DNA of 64,000 nt, taken from positions 868,001-932,000 of the forward strand of contig NZ_JAEHFX010000001.1 of the NCBI RefSeq assembly GCF_016623615.1. Direction: 5' to 3'. Shown here in pieces: positions 1-9,200 of the stretch; within the stretch, counting starts at the first letter, position 1, and every line of letters starts with the position of its first letter. Both the position numbers and the translations under genes were made by a program. Origin of the DNA: Adhaeribacter terrigena (GTDB lineage: Bacteria; Bacteroidota; Bacteroidia; Cytophagales; Hymenobacteraceae). Under the pieces are notes generated by a model. That model ran no database searches and was not told where the DNA came from. It saw only the letters and a program-made list of their open reading frames with translations.

Positions 1-648
1 GTCGTTGTTGTATAAGTAACCGGCCGCCAGGTAATATAAACTGTAGTCGGGCTCTTTCTGGTTTTTAATGCGTTCCTCAATTTCGGCCATTACTTTGGCA
101 TCTACTTCGGTTTCGATCCGGAATTTAACGGCGGTTTTGGCCCAAAGCAATTCCACATCTGCAGAATTCTGGGTGTAGTTGGTCAGGTCTATGGTGAAGG
201 CTTCTACGTCGTTGGCATTTTTTTGAGCCGGCACATTGAATCGCAGCAAGTCGTTGGCCTGGTTGTAATTGTCGGATCCCCAAAGGCTTATGTCTTTGTG
301 AATGATAATGGTCCATTGGTCGGCGCCGGGAATGGTATAAAGCGCATAAGTACCGGCCGGCACGCGGTTGCCTTCTAAGGTAACATTGTCGGCAAAGGTA
401 ATTTTAGTAGATTCGTTGGCACCGGTGCGCCATACTTTGCCGTAAGAAACCAGATCGCCGAAAATTTTACGACCCTGCACACTCGGGCGCGAATAATCGA
501 AGGTAACATCGGTAAGGCCTACTTTCTGGGTCAGTTTGGCCCGGGGGCTGATGGGCGGCAATTCAACCTGGGCAAAGGCAGCATTGGAAAGCAGGAAGGT
601 GAAGCTTAGCAGGAAGGAGAGGAGCAGGTAAGAATTTCGTTTGTACAT
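1..648 (-). CDS. DUF2911 family periplasmic/secreted protein (C-terminus cut by window edge)
   Basis: The frame is open from an ATG at 648 to base 1, giving 216 residues with the C-terminus beyond the window. Residues 1-27 form a signal peptide ending in an AFAQ-type cleavage site. It is followed by the DUF2911 hallmark stretch SPRAKLTQKVGLTDV, then DYSRPSVQGRKIFGDLV and YGKVWRTGANESTKI. The central part reads like the family's beta-rich domain (PAGTYALYTIPG) and the end starts to look helical, as in DUF2911 proteins carrying a TPR-like tail. The function of DUF2911 is not established. Family assignment is from recognised motifs. Confidence 0.85.
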   Translation of the reverse strand, partial: MYKRNSYLLLSFLLSFTFLLSNAAFAQVELPPISPRAKLTQKVGLTDVTFDYSRPSVQGRKIFGDLVSYGKVWRTGANESTKITFADNVTLEGNRVPAGTYALYTIPGADQWTIIIHKDISLWGSDNYNQANDLLRFNVPAQKNANDVEAFTIDLTNYTQNSADVELLWAKTAVKFRIETEVDAKVMAEIEERIKNQKEPDYSLYYLAAGYLYNND

Positions 649-752
649 ATAAGTTGTTTTTAGTTAGCAATCGGTAATTCCCCGAAACTGGAAAATACCT
701 TAAAAGGTTGTGGGCTGCCTTACTAAAACTTTGCCAAAAATTTAATGCAATA

Positions 753-782
753 AAAAAGGCTGCCCTTAAAGGCAGCCTTTTT
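753..782 (-). terminator. Rho-independent terminator of the ABC exporter gene
   Basis: AAAAAAGGCTGCC-cttaa-GGCAGCCTTTTT is a GC-rich stem flanked by A and T tracts, so it could act in either direction. It lies just past the exporter stop codon. Confidence 0.8.
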
Positions 783-809
783 AGTTTTTCAGCTTAAAAG
801 CATAGCGTT

Positions 810-2633
810 TTAATGTTGTTGCAATTGCAGTTTTAACAGGTTCGCATACAGGCCGTTATCTTCAGAAAGCGCTTCGTGCGAACCTTCTTCGGCAATCTGG
901 CCGCCATCGATTACCAGAATTTTATCAGCTTTGCGGATGGTGCTTAAACGGTGGGCAATAATGATGCTGGTGCGGTCTTTCATGAGTTCGTCCATGGCAT
1001 CCTGCACCAGTTTTTCGCTTTCCGAATCGAGGGAGCTTGTGGCTTCGTCTAATACCAGAATGGCCGGGTTTTTCAGGATGGCCCGCGCTATGGCAATGCG
1101 TTGGCGCTGGCCGCCGGAAAGCTTGATGCCGCGTTCGCCAACCACAGTTTCAAAACCTTCGGGGAAAGAAGAAACGAACTGGTACGCATTGGCTTTCCGG
1201 GCGGCTTCGGTAATTTCTTCCAACGTAGCGTTTGGTTTCCCGTAGGCAATATTTTCGCGGATGGTGCCGCCAAATAAAATGGTTTCCTGCGGTACAATGC
1301 CGATGTTGTGGCGCAGCTGCGTGAGATTGAACGCATTAATATCTTTTCCATCGATGCTGATGGTACCGCTTTGCAGGTCGTAGAATTTCATGAGCAGCTG
1401 CACAATGGTCGATTTACCGGCCCCGCTCGGGCCAACCAGCGCAATTTTTTCGCCGCTTTTAATGCTGAAGCTGATGTTTTTGAGTACCTGCACATCGGGG
1501 CGGGTAGGGTAGGAGAAGGCCACATTCTGGTAGGAAATATTGCCCTGTACCCGCGAAGCCGCGTTGTTGAACGGTTCGCTTTCCTGCACCGGTTCTTCGG
1601 TTTCGTCCAGAATTTCCAGTACCCGTTCCGAAGCGCCCAACGACACTTGTAACTTGCTGTACAGATCGCCCAAGCCGCCCACGGAAGCGCCAATGAATGT
1701 GGTGTACATCACGAAAGAAAGCAGCTCGCCGATAGTAATATCACCGTTTTGCACCAGCGTGGCGCCGTACCAGATAATGGCAATGATGCCCCCGAAAATG
1801 CCGATGATGATGAATGAAACGAACGCGCCGCGGTAATAGGAAGCCTGCAGGGCGGTGCGAACCGTTTTATTCAGGGCGGTGTTGTAGCGTTTTATTTCGA
1901 AGAATTCGTTTGTGAAAGCTTTTACGGCGTTGATGGCTTGCAGCGTTTCTTCCACGATCACGTTCGTTTTAGCGAGTTCATCCTGGGTGCTGCGGCTCAG
2001 TTTTTTAATGCGCTTCCCAAAAACCATGGCCAGCACAATGATGAACGGAAACGTAGCCAGCATGAATAAACTCAGTTTCACCGACATGACCATGATGAAA
2101 ACTACGCCGCCGACCAGGGTGATCACCTGCCGGAAAAGTTCGGCCAGGGTGATGGAAAGCGTGTCTTGTAATTGCCCTACGTCGGAAGTGATGCGGCTGG
2201 TAATTTCGCCTACGCGCCGTTTTTCGTAAAATTGAATGGGCAGCGTCATGAATTGCCTGTACAAGCTCCGGCGGATATCGGCTACGGCATTTTCAGAAAC
2301 CTGGGCGAAGAAATAGATGCGGAAAAAAGAGAAAATTCCCTGCAATAAAATTACCCCGAACAAACCCAGCGCAATCAGGTTGATGTCGTTCACAAACCAG
2401 TCGGTTTTACCCATAGCCGAATCGACGAGCTTGCCGGTTACGAGGGGGAAAACCATGAAAGTGGAGCTGGAAAGCAATAAAAAGAAAAGCCCGATGATGA
2501 ATTTGGCTTTGTAAGGCAGCACGTAATTAAAAATGCGCAGTCCTTTTTTGAGGTTCTCTTTGGTAAGAGGTTTTTTATTTTCTTTATCGTCAGCGCTTCC
2601 GTTTCTGGAAGGACCGAATCCGCGTTTTGCCAT
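810..2633 (-). CDS. ABC exporter half-transporter (MsbA/ABCB type), fused membrane and ATPase domains
   Basis: This 607-residue protein has the usual length of an exporter half-transporter that works as a homodimer in the inner membrane. Residues about 45-330 hold the six-helix ABC transmembrane domain. The nucleotide-binding domain follows with Walker A GPSGAGKST (about 401-409), signature LSGGQRQR (about 503), Walker B ILVLDEATSSLD (about 524) and switch IIAHRLST (about 560). Sequence alone does not tell lipid A, drug or peptide substrates apart; MsbA-like lipid flipping is the default guess. It is monocistronic. Its stop codon directly abuts a copy of the dispersed ATAGCGTTTT motif, and a terminator follows. 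Confidence 0.92.
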   Translation of the reverse strand: MAKRGFGPSRNGSADDKENKKPLTKENLKKGLRIFNYVLPYKAKFIIGLFFLLLSSSTFMVFPLVTGKLVDSAMGKTDWFVNDINLIALGLFGVILLQGIFSFFRIYFFAQVSENAVADIRRSLYRQFMTLPIQFYEKRRVGEITSRITSDVGQLQDTLSITLAELFRQVITLVGGVVFIMVMSVKLSLFMLATFPFIIVLAMVFGKRIKKLSRSTQDELAKTNVIVEETLQAINAVKAFTNEFFEIKRYNTALNKTVRTALQASYYRGAFVSFIIIGIFGGIIAIIWYGATLVQNGDITIGELLSFVMYTTFIGASVGGLGDLYSKLQVSLGASERVLEILDETEEPVQESEPFNNAASRVQGNISYQNVAFSYPTRPDVQVLKNISFSIKSGEKIALVGPSGAGKSTIVQLLMKFYDLQSGTISIDGKDINAFNLTQLRHNIGIVPQETILFGGTIRENIAYGKPNATLEEITEAARKANAYQFVSSFPEGFETVVGERGIKLSGGQRQRIAIARAILKNPAILVLDEATSSLDSESEKLVQDAMDELMKDRTSIIIAHRLSTIRKADKILVIDGGQIAEEGSHEALSEDNGLYANLLKLQLQQH

Positions 2634-2662
2634 TCTCTGCTTTTGTATTAGTTTTTTTGCCT

Positions 2663-2785
2663 GAAAGCATAGCGTTTTGAGCTTTGGTTGATCTCAGGGA
2701 AAAATCGTGCAAAGATACGGAAATTTAAGGAGTTTTGCTTGGAAAGCGGTTGGCCGGAGTTTTTTAGCTGGAAAGGATAGCGTTT
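2663..2785. repeat. Left direct repeat flanking the WG-repeat gene block
   Basis: It reads: dispersed motif, then CAGGGAAAAATCG, then AAGATACGGAAATTTAAGGA, then GTTTTG, a T-rich stretch and a second motif copy. The same order recurs at 4834-4938. Together the copies flank a block of about 2.2 kb holding two gene remnants and the WG-repeat gene. This copy also carries the exporter's -7 box. Confidence 0.6.
2710..2717 (-). promoter_or_regulatory. Bacteroidota -7 box upstream of the ABC exporter
   Basis: TATCTTTG on the minus strand fits TAnnTTTG and lies about 77 bases upstream of the exporter ATG. No good TTTG -33 box sits at the ideal spacing, so this is tentative. Confidence 0.4.
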
Positions 2786-2870
2786 CTACATCGCCTTTGG
2801 GAATGGCAGCAATCAGGTTGCGGGTGTAATCGTTTTGGGATTGGTTGAAAACGCTATCAAAACCAGCCTG
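2778..2870 (-). pseudogene. Remnant of an oligopeptide-type ABC ATPase C-terminus
   Basis: The minus strand has 31 open codons reading QAGFDSVFNQSQNDYTRNLI then AAIPKGDVETL. This is the C-terminal signature of DppD/OppF-type ATP-binding subunits, whose usual form is HPYTRxLLxAIPxxD. No Walker or signature motif remains nearby, so only a scar of the gene is left. Its downstream end runs into a dispersed motif copy. Confidence 0.65.
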
Positions 2871-2911
2871 AAAAGTGCACCAAGCTATAACAATTTAAAT
2901 TAAAAGAGCTT

Positions 2912-4552
2912 TCAGTCTTTAAAATACTTTCTTCCATACCGGTCTATATATCCCATACTATCTGGATCATCAAAAATAGTATGAACTTTTATTAAGCCGT
3001 TTTGTAAAATTGCCATTACTTCAGTACCCGGAGGCAAGTTTCCTGGAGGAAGTAACTCTTCTCCATTTTTACTTATTAATCCCATATAATCTTTTTGCCA
3101 TACGCCGATCATTCCATTTTTATACTTTTCTATTCGGGTATATTTTATTGGCGTAATTTCTTCTCCTAGATGATTAGTTAATCCGTAAAACCAATCTCCT
3201 GAAAAAGTGTGCCTTGCAAATGCAATATAAAGGACAGAGTCAAGCGCTTCAATAGATTTAAATTTAAAAGGAACTACTATACTATCTTTCTTATTTATTA
3301 CACCCCATTCGCCATTCTTATTTACAAAAGCATAACCATTGTAGAAGGATTTTGCATTATCATATTTAAAAGGTATCGTCAAAATACCATTTACATCTAT
3401 ATAACCTTTTGGTCCATAACCTTCTGAAAAAGCTGTTACCAAGTAATTTGAAACCGGTGCCAATCCTTCACTAAAGCTATCTTCTAAGTAATAATTATTT
3501 TTTACAATCTTTATATAAGGAGATTCAGGTTGAATAATTGCTAAATGGAATTTATTTTGTTCTTTTAAATAGTAGCAATTCTTATAATACTCGTATCTTA
3601 TATATTCATAAGTTGTATCTAACACACTTTTGCCTTCTTTATTTATTAAAGTTATTCCACTTTCATTTTTTACAATTGCAAATCCTCTTCTGAATTCACT
3701 AGCCTCTTTGTATATAGGCTTGATTATTAATTTGCCACTTTCATTAATATATCCCCATTTTCCGTCTTTCTCCACAGCCGCTAAGTTTTCCGAAAATTCT
3801 TGAGTAGAATTAAATTGTGGCTTAACTACTATTTCACCTTTTTTATTTATAAAGCCGAATTCGTTATCCTGTAAAATACATAGAAGTCCATTTTGAAATT
3901 TGCCTGAAACTAAAGCTTTTGATGCAAAAATGATTTTACCAGAAGAATTAATTAGATAATTATCAAATTCATCAGTAGCATTAAAATAGCCTTCTCCTAA
4001 AGGTTCTATTTTTAAATACTTAACAGGAAGAATTTGCTTTCCTGAGCTGTTAAATAAGCCATATTTTTTATTGGGAGAATAAATTTCGTTTGAAACTCTT
4101 ATATAAAGTTGAGTCTTATCAGTGTCCTGAATAAGTTCTACCCAACTGTATTTTGTTGGTACTATTTCTTGAGCTTTTTTATTGATTATTCCCCATCCTG
4201 AATTTGTCCGTACACGAGACAAGCCTTGATAAAAGGAAGAAATATCGGAGTATCTGCTTTTAGTTAATTCTTCTCCTTTAAAGTCGACAAGCCCCCATCC
4301 GTTTTTATCATGAACTTGTCCGACATTATCATGAAATGGTTCTGTTAACAAATATTGTGGCCGAATCTTAATTGCGCCTGTACTATCTGCATAGCCCCAT
4401 AACTTTCCTTCCCTGAATGGGATTAATATAGGCAACTTTGATTTTCCCGAATCCGAATTCTGTTTAGCTTCAGTAATTTTTTTAACTGAACAGGATGAAA
4501 TTAACCCTATACATAATAAAAGAAAGTTGTAAAATAATAATGAGCGCTTCAT
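2912..4552 (-). CDS. WG-repeat lipoprotein
   Basis: This 546-residue protein begins with a lipoprotein signal (lipobox LISSC near residue 21), so it is probably anchored in a membrane facing the periplasm or cell surface. The rest is about twelve WG (KWG) repeats of 40-50 residues with cores such as GKLWGYADSTG, NGWGLVDFKG, GEWGVINKKD and DSMGYIDRYG. WG repeats are predicted beta-propeller-like or solenoid modules, usually of unknown function. The gene is clearly more AT-rich than its neighbours and lies alone between two truncated gene remnants, which suggests acquisition or rearrangement here. Ligand and role are unknown. Confidence 0.85.
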   Translation of the reverse strand: MKRSLLFYNFLLLCIGLISSCSVKKITEAKQNSDSGKSKLPILIPFREGKLWGYADSTGAIKIRPQYLLTEPFHDNVGQVHDKNGWGLVDFKGEELTKSRYSDISSFYQGLSRVRTNSGWGIINKKAQEIVPTKYSWVELIQDTDKTQLYIRVSNEIYSPNKKYGLFNSSGKQILPVKYLKIEPLGEGYFNATDEFDNYLINSSGKIIFASKALVSGKFQNGLLCILQDNEFGFINKKGEIVVKPQFNSTQEFSENLAAVEKDGKWGYINESGKLIIKPIYKEASEFRRGFAIVKNESGITLINKEGKSVLDTTYEYIRYEYYKNCYYLKEQNKFHLAIIQPESPYIKIVKNNYYLEDSFSEGLAPVSNYLVTAFSEGYGPKGYIDVNGILTIPFKYDNAKSFYNGYAFVNKNGEWGVINKKDSIVVPFKFKSIEALDSVLYIAFARHTFSGDWFYGLTNHLGEEITPIKYTRIEKYKNGMIGVWQKDYMGLISKNGEELLPPGNLPPGTEVMAILQNGLIKVHTIFDDPDSMGYIDRYGRKYFKD

Positions 4553-4675
4553 TCTAAAAAAGTCAATTAGCTTGTTCTACACTTCAACGTTGTTAGTGAT
4601 TTAATTAGAAATTATTAACCGTAAACAAAATTCAAAAACGCTAATATTCAGCACCAAAAACGGCCAAAGCTAGGT

Positions 4676-4804
4676 TTACGAAGCCACCGGCAATAACGCC
4701 ACTACATCTTCCGGGTGTTTTTTAGAAATGAACCACAAGCCCATAAAGGTCAGGAAGCCGTTGAGCATCAGAATTTCGAACCCGAATTTGTAGCCGAAAT
4801 GCCA
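4676..4804 (-). pseudogene. Remnant of a second sodium:solute symporter (last 42 codons)
   Basis: The minus strand encodes GYKFGFEILMLNGFLTFMGL, then WFISKKHPED, a short variable stretch, PVAS and a stop. This is almost identical to the last 42 codons of the intact symporter gene at 7568-9043. Nothing upstream continues the homology, so all but the 3' end of a paralogue has been lost. DNA identity is also high, which points to a recent duplication followed by deletion. Confidence 0.88.
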
Positions 4805-4833
4805 TTTTCTGCTAATGAAATAGTTTTTCCCGC

Positions 4834-4938
4834 TAAAAGCATAGCGTTTTTGCTAAAGCTTTTTCAGGGAAAAATCGAAGATACGGAAATTTAAGGAGTT
4901 TTGAGTTTGGAGTTTTTGTGGCAAAAAGGATAGCGTTT
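4834..4938. repeat. Right direct repeat flanking the WG-repeat gene block
   Basis: It has the same order as 2663-2785: motif, CAGGGAAAAATCG, AGATACGGAAATTTAAGGA, GTTTTG, T-rich spacer, motif. It is slightly shorter because it lacks the TGCA before AAGATACGG. It lies directly upstream of the symporter remnant. Confidence 0.6.
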
Positions 4939-4950
4939 AATATTATCCAA

Positions 4951-4994
4951 AACTCAAAAGGCTGACGGTTTACTTCCGTCAGCCTTTTGAGTTT
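4951..4994 (-). terminator. Strong hairpin terminator of the T9SS repeat protein gene
   Basis: A perfect stem of about 18 bp, AACTCAAAAGGCTGACGG paired with its complement, has a 7-base loop and lies 15 bases past the stop of the downstream-facing minus-strand gene. Confidence 0.85.
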
Positions 4995-5008
4995 TAAAAC
5001 CAGTTTCC

Positions 5009-6748
5009 TTATTCCTTTATTAACTGCAGGTGCTGAGCCCCGTTGCTCGTGATCAGCCGGGCAATGTAGAGTCCGCTTTTTGCCTGCTCCGGCAACCAGG
5101 TAATTTTAACCTGCTGGCCTGCTTCGGCGCTGGCAGTTGGCCAGCGTTTTATAAGCTCACCGGCGAAATTATATATTTCCAGGGTGTAATCCTGCGTTTC
5201 CGGGAATGTTAAGGCAAGGGTAGTGCTGCTGGTTAAAGGATTTGGATACGCCTGCCACGAAGCCAGAGATTGACTAGCGGAATTTGGGGTAAGGGGAAGG
5301 GCTATGGAAGGATTTGATGTTTCCTCCAGCTTAACGATCCAATAGTCGTAGCCGCCCTGATTTGGCTTGGTCTTGTCGCCGCTTACCGGAGAATCGGAAA
5401 TGCCGCCTACTATGTATTTGTTTGGATAGCCTCTGTCCAGGGTAGTGAGTTGATCATCGCCACTGCCCCCTAAGGTTTTGTCCCAGAGAATGTTGCCGGT
5501 AGAAGAAATCCTGATTACCCAGAAATCATCGGTGTTAATAGTGTTGTCTCTGGGGGCTTCCGTTTTGTCAGCGCCAATATCCGAATCGGAGCGGCCTCCT
5601 AAAAGAAAACCTCCGTCTTTGGTTTCCACCATTGCTGTAAGCGCATCATCGCCGAGCCCACCAATTGTTTTATCCCATTGAATAACGCCGGTAGCATTTA
5701 TTTTTACCACCCAGTAATCGCGGTAATCTGAGAAAAAGCTTTTATTGGGTTCTGTTTTATCGAACCCGGCCCCGGAATCGGAAGAGCCGCCCAGCAAAAA
5801 GCCGCCATCTTTGGTACTAACCATGGCCGCAACGCTTTCCCCTTGCTCTCCGCCGACACCGCCGATGGTTCTGTCCCACATTTTCTTGCCTTTGGAGTTT
5901 ATTTTCACTACCCACATATCAAACTCGCATTCATCTTCGCAAAACCGTTTCTGGGGGTCTGTTTTGTCGCCGCTTACTACCGAAACGGATGCGCCGCCCA
6001 GCAGGTAACCGCCATCCGGGGTTTGCAGCACTTTAGAAAGAAGGTCTGCAGAATTACCGCCAAGAGTTTTATCCCAGGATTTACTTCCTGAACTGCTCAG
6101 TTTTACCACCCAGTAATCGTTGGCGCCCCGGGAGGGTTCGGATTTATCTTTGCCAATGCCGGAGATGGACCAGCCGCCCAATAAATAGCCCTCATCTTTC
6201 GTTTGGATAATGTCCCTCAAACCATCGGTACTCATTCCGCCTAAGGTTCTATCCCATTGTTTCTTTCCTTTGGAGCTGATCTTTACAACCCAGTAATCAT
6301 TGCCGCCCCGACTGCCTTTCGATTTGTCGCCGCTTTCCGGCGAATCGGAGGAACCTCCCAGGATATAGCCGCCGTCGCAGGTTTGCCGGATAACCTCTAA
6401 AATATCGCGTCCGGAGCCGCCAAACCGGCGATCCCATTCTTTTTTGCCCTGGGAATTGAGCTTTACGACCCAGTAATCCATGCCTCCCCGGCTAGCCTGC
6501 GTTTTGCTTCCGCTGATGCCTGATTCGGAAGAACCGCCCAGGATATAGCCGCCGTCGTCGGTGTGCTGCATAAACTCCAGTTCATCGTTGCCGGTGCCTC
6601 CGAAGTTCTTATCCCATATTTTTGTCTGCCCATTAGCAAGCAGCGAGAGCAACAGGAAAGCTGAAAGTAAAGAGAAAATGCGATAGTTTGAAAAAGCGTG
6701 AATGGCGTTGCCGCAAGCGGCTTTAAAGGGAGCTAAATTTCTAATCAT
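5009..6748 (-). CDS. Secreted repeat protein with type IX secretion sorting domain
   Basis: This 579-residue protein has an extended N-region, a hydrophobic signal segment (about residues 23-40) and a cleavage-like ANGQ. Seven repeats of 65-75 residues follow, each starting [KIL]xWD[KR]xxGG and carrying a TxDGGYLLGG core, an SGDKT-like stretch and a DYWVVKL end. From about residue 500 comes a type A T9SS C-terminal domain (WQAYPNPLTSSTTL, then GLYIARL near the end). T9SS cargo is exported across the outer membrane and has this domain cleaved or anchored. Repeats of this kind are probably beta-propeller blades, usually of unknown ligand. Monocistronic, with its own terminator. Confidence 0.85.
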   Translation of the reverse strand: MIRNLAPFKAACGNAIHAFSNYRIFSLLSAFLLLSLLANGQTKIWDKNFGGTGNDELEFMQHTDDGGYILGGSSESGISGSKTQASRGGMDYWVVKLNSQGKKEWDRRFGGSGRDILEVIRQTCDGGYILGGSSDSPESGDKSKGSRGGNDYWVVKISSKGKKQWDRTLGGMSTDGLRDIIQTKDEGYLLGGWSISGIGKDKSEPSRGANDYWVVKLSSSGSKSWDKTLGGNSADLLSKVLQTPDGGYLLGGASVSVVSGDKTDPQKRFCEDECEFDMWVVKINSKGKKMWDRTIGGVGGEQGESVAAMVSTKDGGFLLGGSSDSGAGFDKTEPNKSFFSDYRDYWVVKINATGVIQWDKTIGGLGDDALTAMVETKDGGFLLGGRSDSDIGADKTEAPRDNTINTDDFWVIRISSTGNILWDKTLGGSGDDQLTTLDRGYPNKYIVGGISDSPVSGDKTKPNQGGYDYWIVKLEETSNPSIALPLTPNSASQSLASWQAYPNPLTSSTTLALTFPETQDYTLEIYNFAGELIKRWPTASAEAGQQVKITWLPEQAKSGLYIARLITSNGAQHLQLIKE

Positions 6749-7444
6749 AATAAAGAATAAAAATGTATAACTTTAAAAAAGGACAGCAGGAGATTTACAC
6801 CCAGGAAAATGGTATTTAGTGTGCTTGAATCGGGAGGATAGGATTACCAGGGCGTAAATGAAACCACCCAATTCCTGCGTTAAAAGGAAGGGTGTAACCG
6901 AAGCGGATGCTACAACAGGTAACTTTATCTGGTAGTACGCTTGTTCTTTTCAGAAAGGATAACAAATTACAGGAACGGACATTAAATTCATGTTAAGGAA
7001 GCAGGTTCCCCTTTGTAGCCCCTTCTCATTTTTAGTTCTCAGACCAATTGCAATCTGACAAAACCCTTAAAACTACCGTGAATTGTATTATACCTATTTA
7101 AAGCTGGTGTATCCTTGTTTTCAATATTGGTTACGAATACTGCCCAGTCGTATAAACTGACTCTCCTTAACCTGACGAGTAGCACCATAGTTTTAGACCA
7201 GATTATAAAAGGTAGAGACGCAATGTTTTGCGTCTCCAATCGAGGTAGAAGAATTAAATGGGATTAGGGCTTCCGGCATCTGAAAAACGCAGAATATTGC
7301 TCCCTACACACGGTAATGGTCGTGAAGGTTCTTTAGTTGTAAGCTAAAGGTTTCCGGTTCTTCTCTAAGAAACTGAGGTCTTGAATTTTAGGATAAATCA
7401 ACGCAAAAAAACAGGAATTCGAATCCCTAAAACAGCCAAAAAAA
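6749..7444. other. Intergenic region without a supported gene
   Basis: I see no convincing coding sequence. The one readable element is a short perfect hairpin, GAGACGCAA-tgt-TTTGCGTCTC (7214-7235), of a type widely seen between genes in Bacteroidota. The rest holds no repeat I could match elsewhere in the window. Confidence 0.5.
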
Positions 7445-7482
7445 GCCCTGAATTGCTGATGCTGTGCAATTCAGGGCTTTTT
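7445..7482 (-). terminator. Terminator of the sodium:solute symporter
   Basis: Stem GCCCTGAATTG / CAATTCAGGGC with flanking A and T runs, downstream of the minus-strand symporter gene. Confidence 0.85.
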
Positions 7483-7567
7483 ATTTCTTCCTGGAAAATA
7501 GTGTAAGGCTTAGCTCATAAGCCGAAACAGTTAACCTGCTTCTGGATTTCTGGCGAAAGCCTACAGT

Positions 7568-9043
7568 TTACGATGCTACCGGCATGAGTACGGTTACATC
7601 TTCGGGATGCTTTTTGGAAATAAACCACAAGCCCATGAAAGTCAGGAAACCATTTAACATCAGTATTTCGAAACCGAACTTATAACCGTCGAACCAGATC
7701 TCAGAATTTTCATTGGTAATGTAAGTAAGGATGGGGCAGATAATGCAAACTAGCGGTACCAATTTATCGCGGAGGTGGCGTTTGGTGAAAAGCCCGAAAG
7801 CATACAAGCCAAGCAGTGGGCCGTAAGTATAGCCGGCCACTTTAAACACGGCAGCAATTACACTCTGGTCGTTTATAGCCCGGAAAATGAGAATCACGAG
7901 CATGAGCAGAAACGAAAAACCGAGGTGAACCAGGTAGCGGTACCGTACGCGCTGGTGTTCGTCGCGGTTGGCAAAATCAAGAAAATCGACGCAGAAAGAC
8001 GTGGTTAAAGCTGTTAAGGCCGAGTCGGCGGAAGCGTAGGTAATGGCTACAATGCCGATGATGAACGTAACGCTGGCCAGTACGTTGAAATGATTCAGCG
8101 CCAGGAATGGGAACACATCGTCGCCTTTGGCCGGTAACTGAATGCCTTTGGTATCGGCGTAAATGTATAGCAAAGCGCCCAAGGTCAGGAAGAAAATATT
8201 TACCAGCACCAGAATAATACTGAACCAGAACATGTTTTTCTGGGCTTCGCCGATGTTTTTACAACTCAGGTTTTTCTGCATCATGTCCTGATCAAGCCCC
8301 GTCATTACAATAGTGATGAAGGCCCCGGAAAAGAATTGTTTCAGGAAGTATTTGCTGTCTTTTGGATCCCAGAAAAAGGTTTGGGAATATTTACTTTCCG
8401 AAATGGTGGTTACCATGCCGTCAAAACTCAGGTTAAGGTCCTGGGAAATGAGCACAATGGTGGTGCCTACGCAAATAAGCATGGCCAATGTCTGGAAAGT
8501 ATCGGTCCAGATAATGGTTTTCATACCGCCCCGGAACGTGTAAACCCAGATCAGCATTACGGTAATTAATACTGAAAGCCAGAACGGTACGCCCAGCGGA
8601 TCGAAAACGGCCAGCTGTAAAACCAGCGCCACTACATAAAGTCTTAAGGCCGCGCCAATGGTTCTGGAAAGCAGAAAGAAAAACGCGCCGGTCTTATAAC
8701 TCCAGAAACCAAAGCGCTGCTCCAGATAAGTATAGATCGAAACCAGGTTCAGCTTGTAATAGAGCGGCATTAAGATCGTAGCAATTACCAGGTAACCGAG
8801 TAAATAACCCAGCACCAATTGCAGATAAGAAAAACTATTGGTGGCAACCGTGCCGGGAATGGAAATGAACGTAACGCCGGAGAGCGACGTGCCGATCATA
8901 CCGAATGCTACAATGTACCAGGGTGATTGTTTGTTGGCGAGAAAAAAGGTTTGCGAATCGGTATTCTTGCCGGTGAGGAAAGAAATAAAGATCAGAATGC
9001 AGAAATACGCGGCGATGATGCCGATAATAAGCGTTGGCGACAT
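7568..9043 (-). CDS. Sodium:solute symporter (SSS family)
   Basis: A 491-residue integral membrane protein with about 13 hydrophobic segments and the SSS-family start, including the GTSLSGVTFISIPGTV stretch of the first helices and a TYASADSALTAL region in the later core. The family (TC 2.A.21) moves sugars, amino acids, sialic acid and other solutes with sodium; the substrate cannot be read from sequence. The ATG follows a TATCTTTG -7 box by about 23 bases. A nearly identical 42-codon C-terminal scar at 4676-4804 shows that a paralogue once lay downstream. Confidence 0.92.
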   Translation of the reverse strand: MSPTLIIGIIAAYFCILIFISFLTGKNTDSQTFFLANKQSPWYIVAFGMIGTSLSGVTFISIPGTVATNSFSYLQLVLGYLLGYLVIATILMPLYYKLNLVSIYTYLEQRFGFWSYKTGAFFFLLSRTIGAALRLYVVALVLQLAVFDPLGVPFWLSVLITVMLIWVYTFRGGMKTIIWTDTFQTLAMLICVGTTIVLISQDLNLSFDGMVTTISESKYSQTFFWDPKDSKYFLKQFFSGAFITIVMTGLDQDMMQKNLSCKNIGEAQKNMFWFSIILVLVNIFFLTLGALLYIYADTKGIQLPAKGDDVFPFLALNHFNVLASVTFIIGIVAITYASADSALTALTTSFCVDFLDFANRDEHQRVRYRYLVHLGFSFLLMLVILIFRAINDQSVIAAVFKVAGYTYGPLLGLYAFGLFTKRHLRDKLVPLVCIICPILTYITNENSEIWFDGYKFGFEILMLNGFLTFMGLWFISKKHPEDVTVLMPVAS

Positions 9044-9066
9044 GGAAATTCCTTTATTGCAATGGG

Positions 9067-9074
9067 CAAAGATA
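9067..9074 (-). promoter_or_regulatory. -7 box of the symporter promoter
   Basis: TATCTTTG on the minus strand matches TAnnTTTG and lies 23 bases upstream of the start codon. A -33 TTTG at ideal spacing is not obvious. Confidence 0.45.
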
Positions 9075-9200
9075 AGGAAATCAGGGATTTTAGCTTATGG
9101 TTTGTTTTTTCTTCGCTGAAACGGATGTTTTTTTAAGAAAGCTGTTGGTATTAGGGGAATTATGATTGGGGATTTAAAAGATTTGGTGTTTTTTTGGTTT

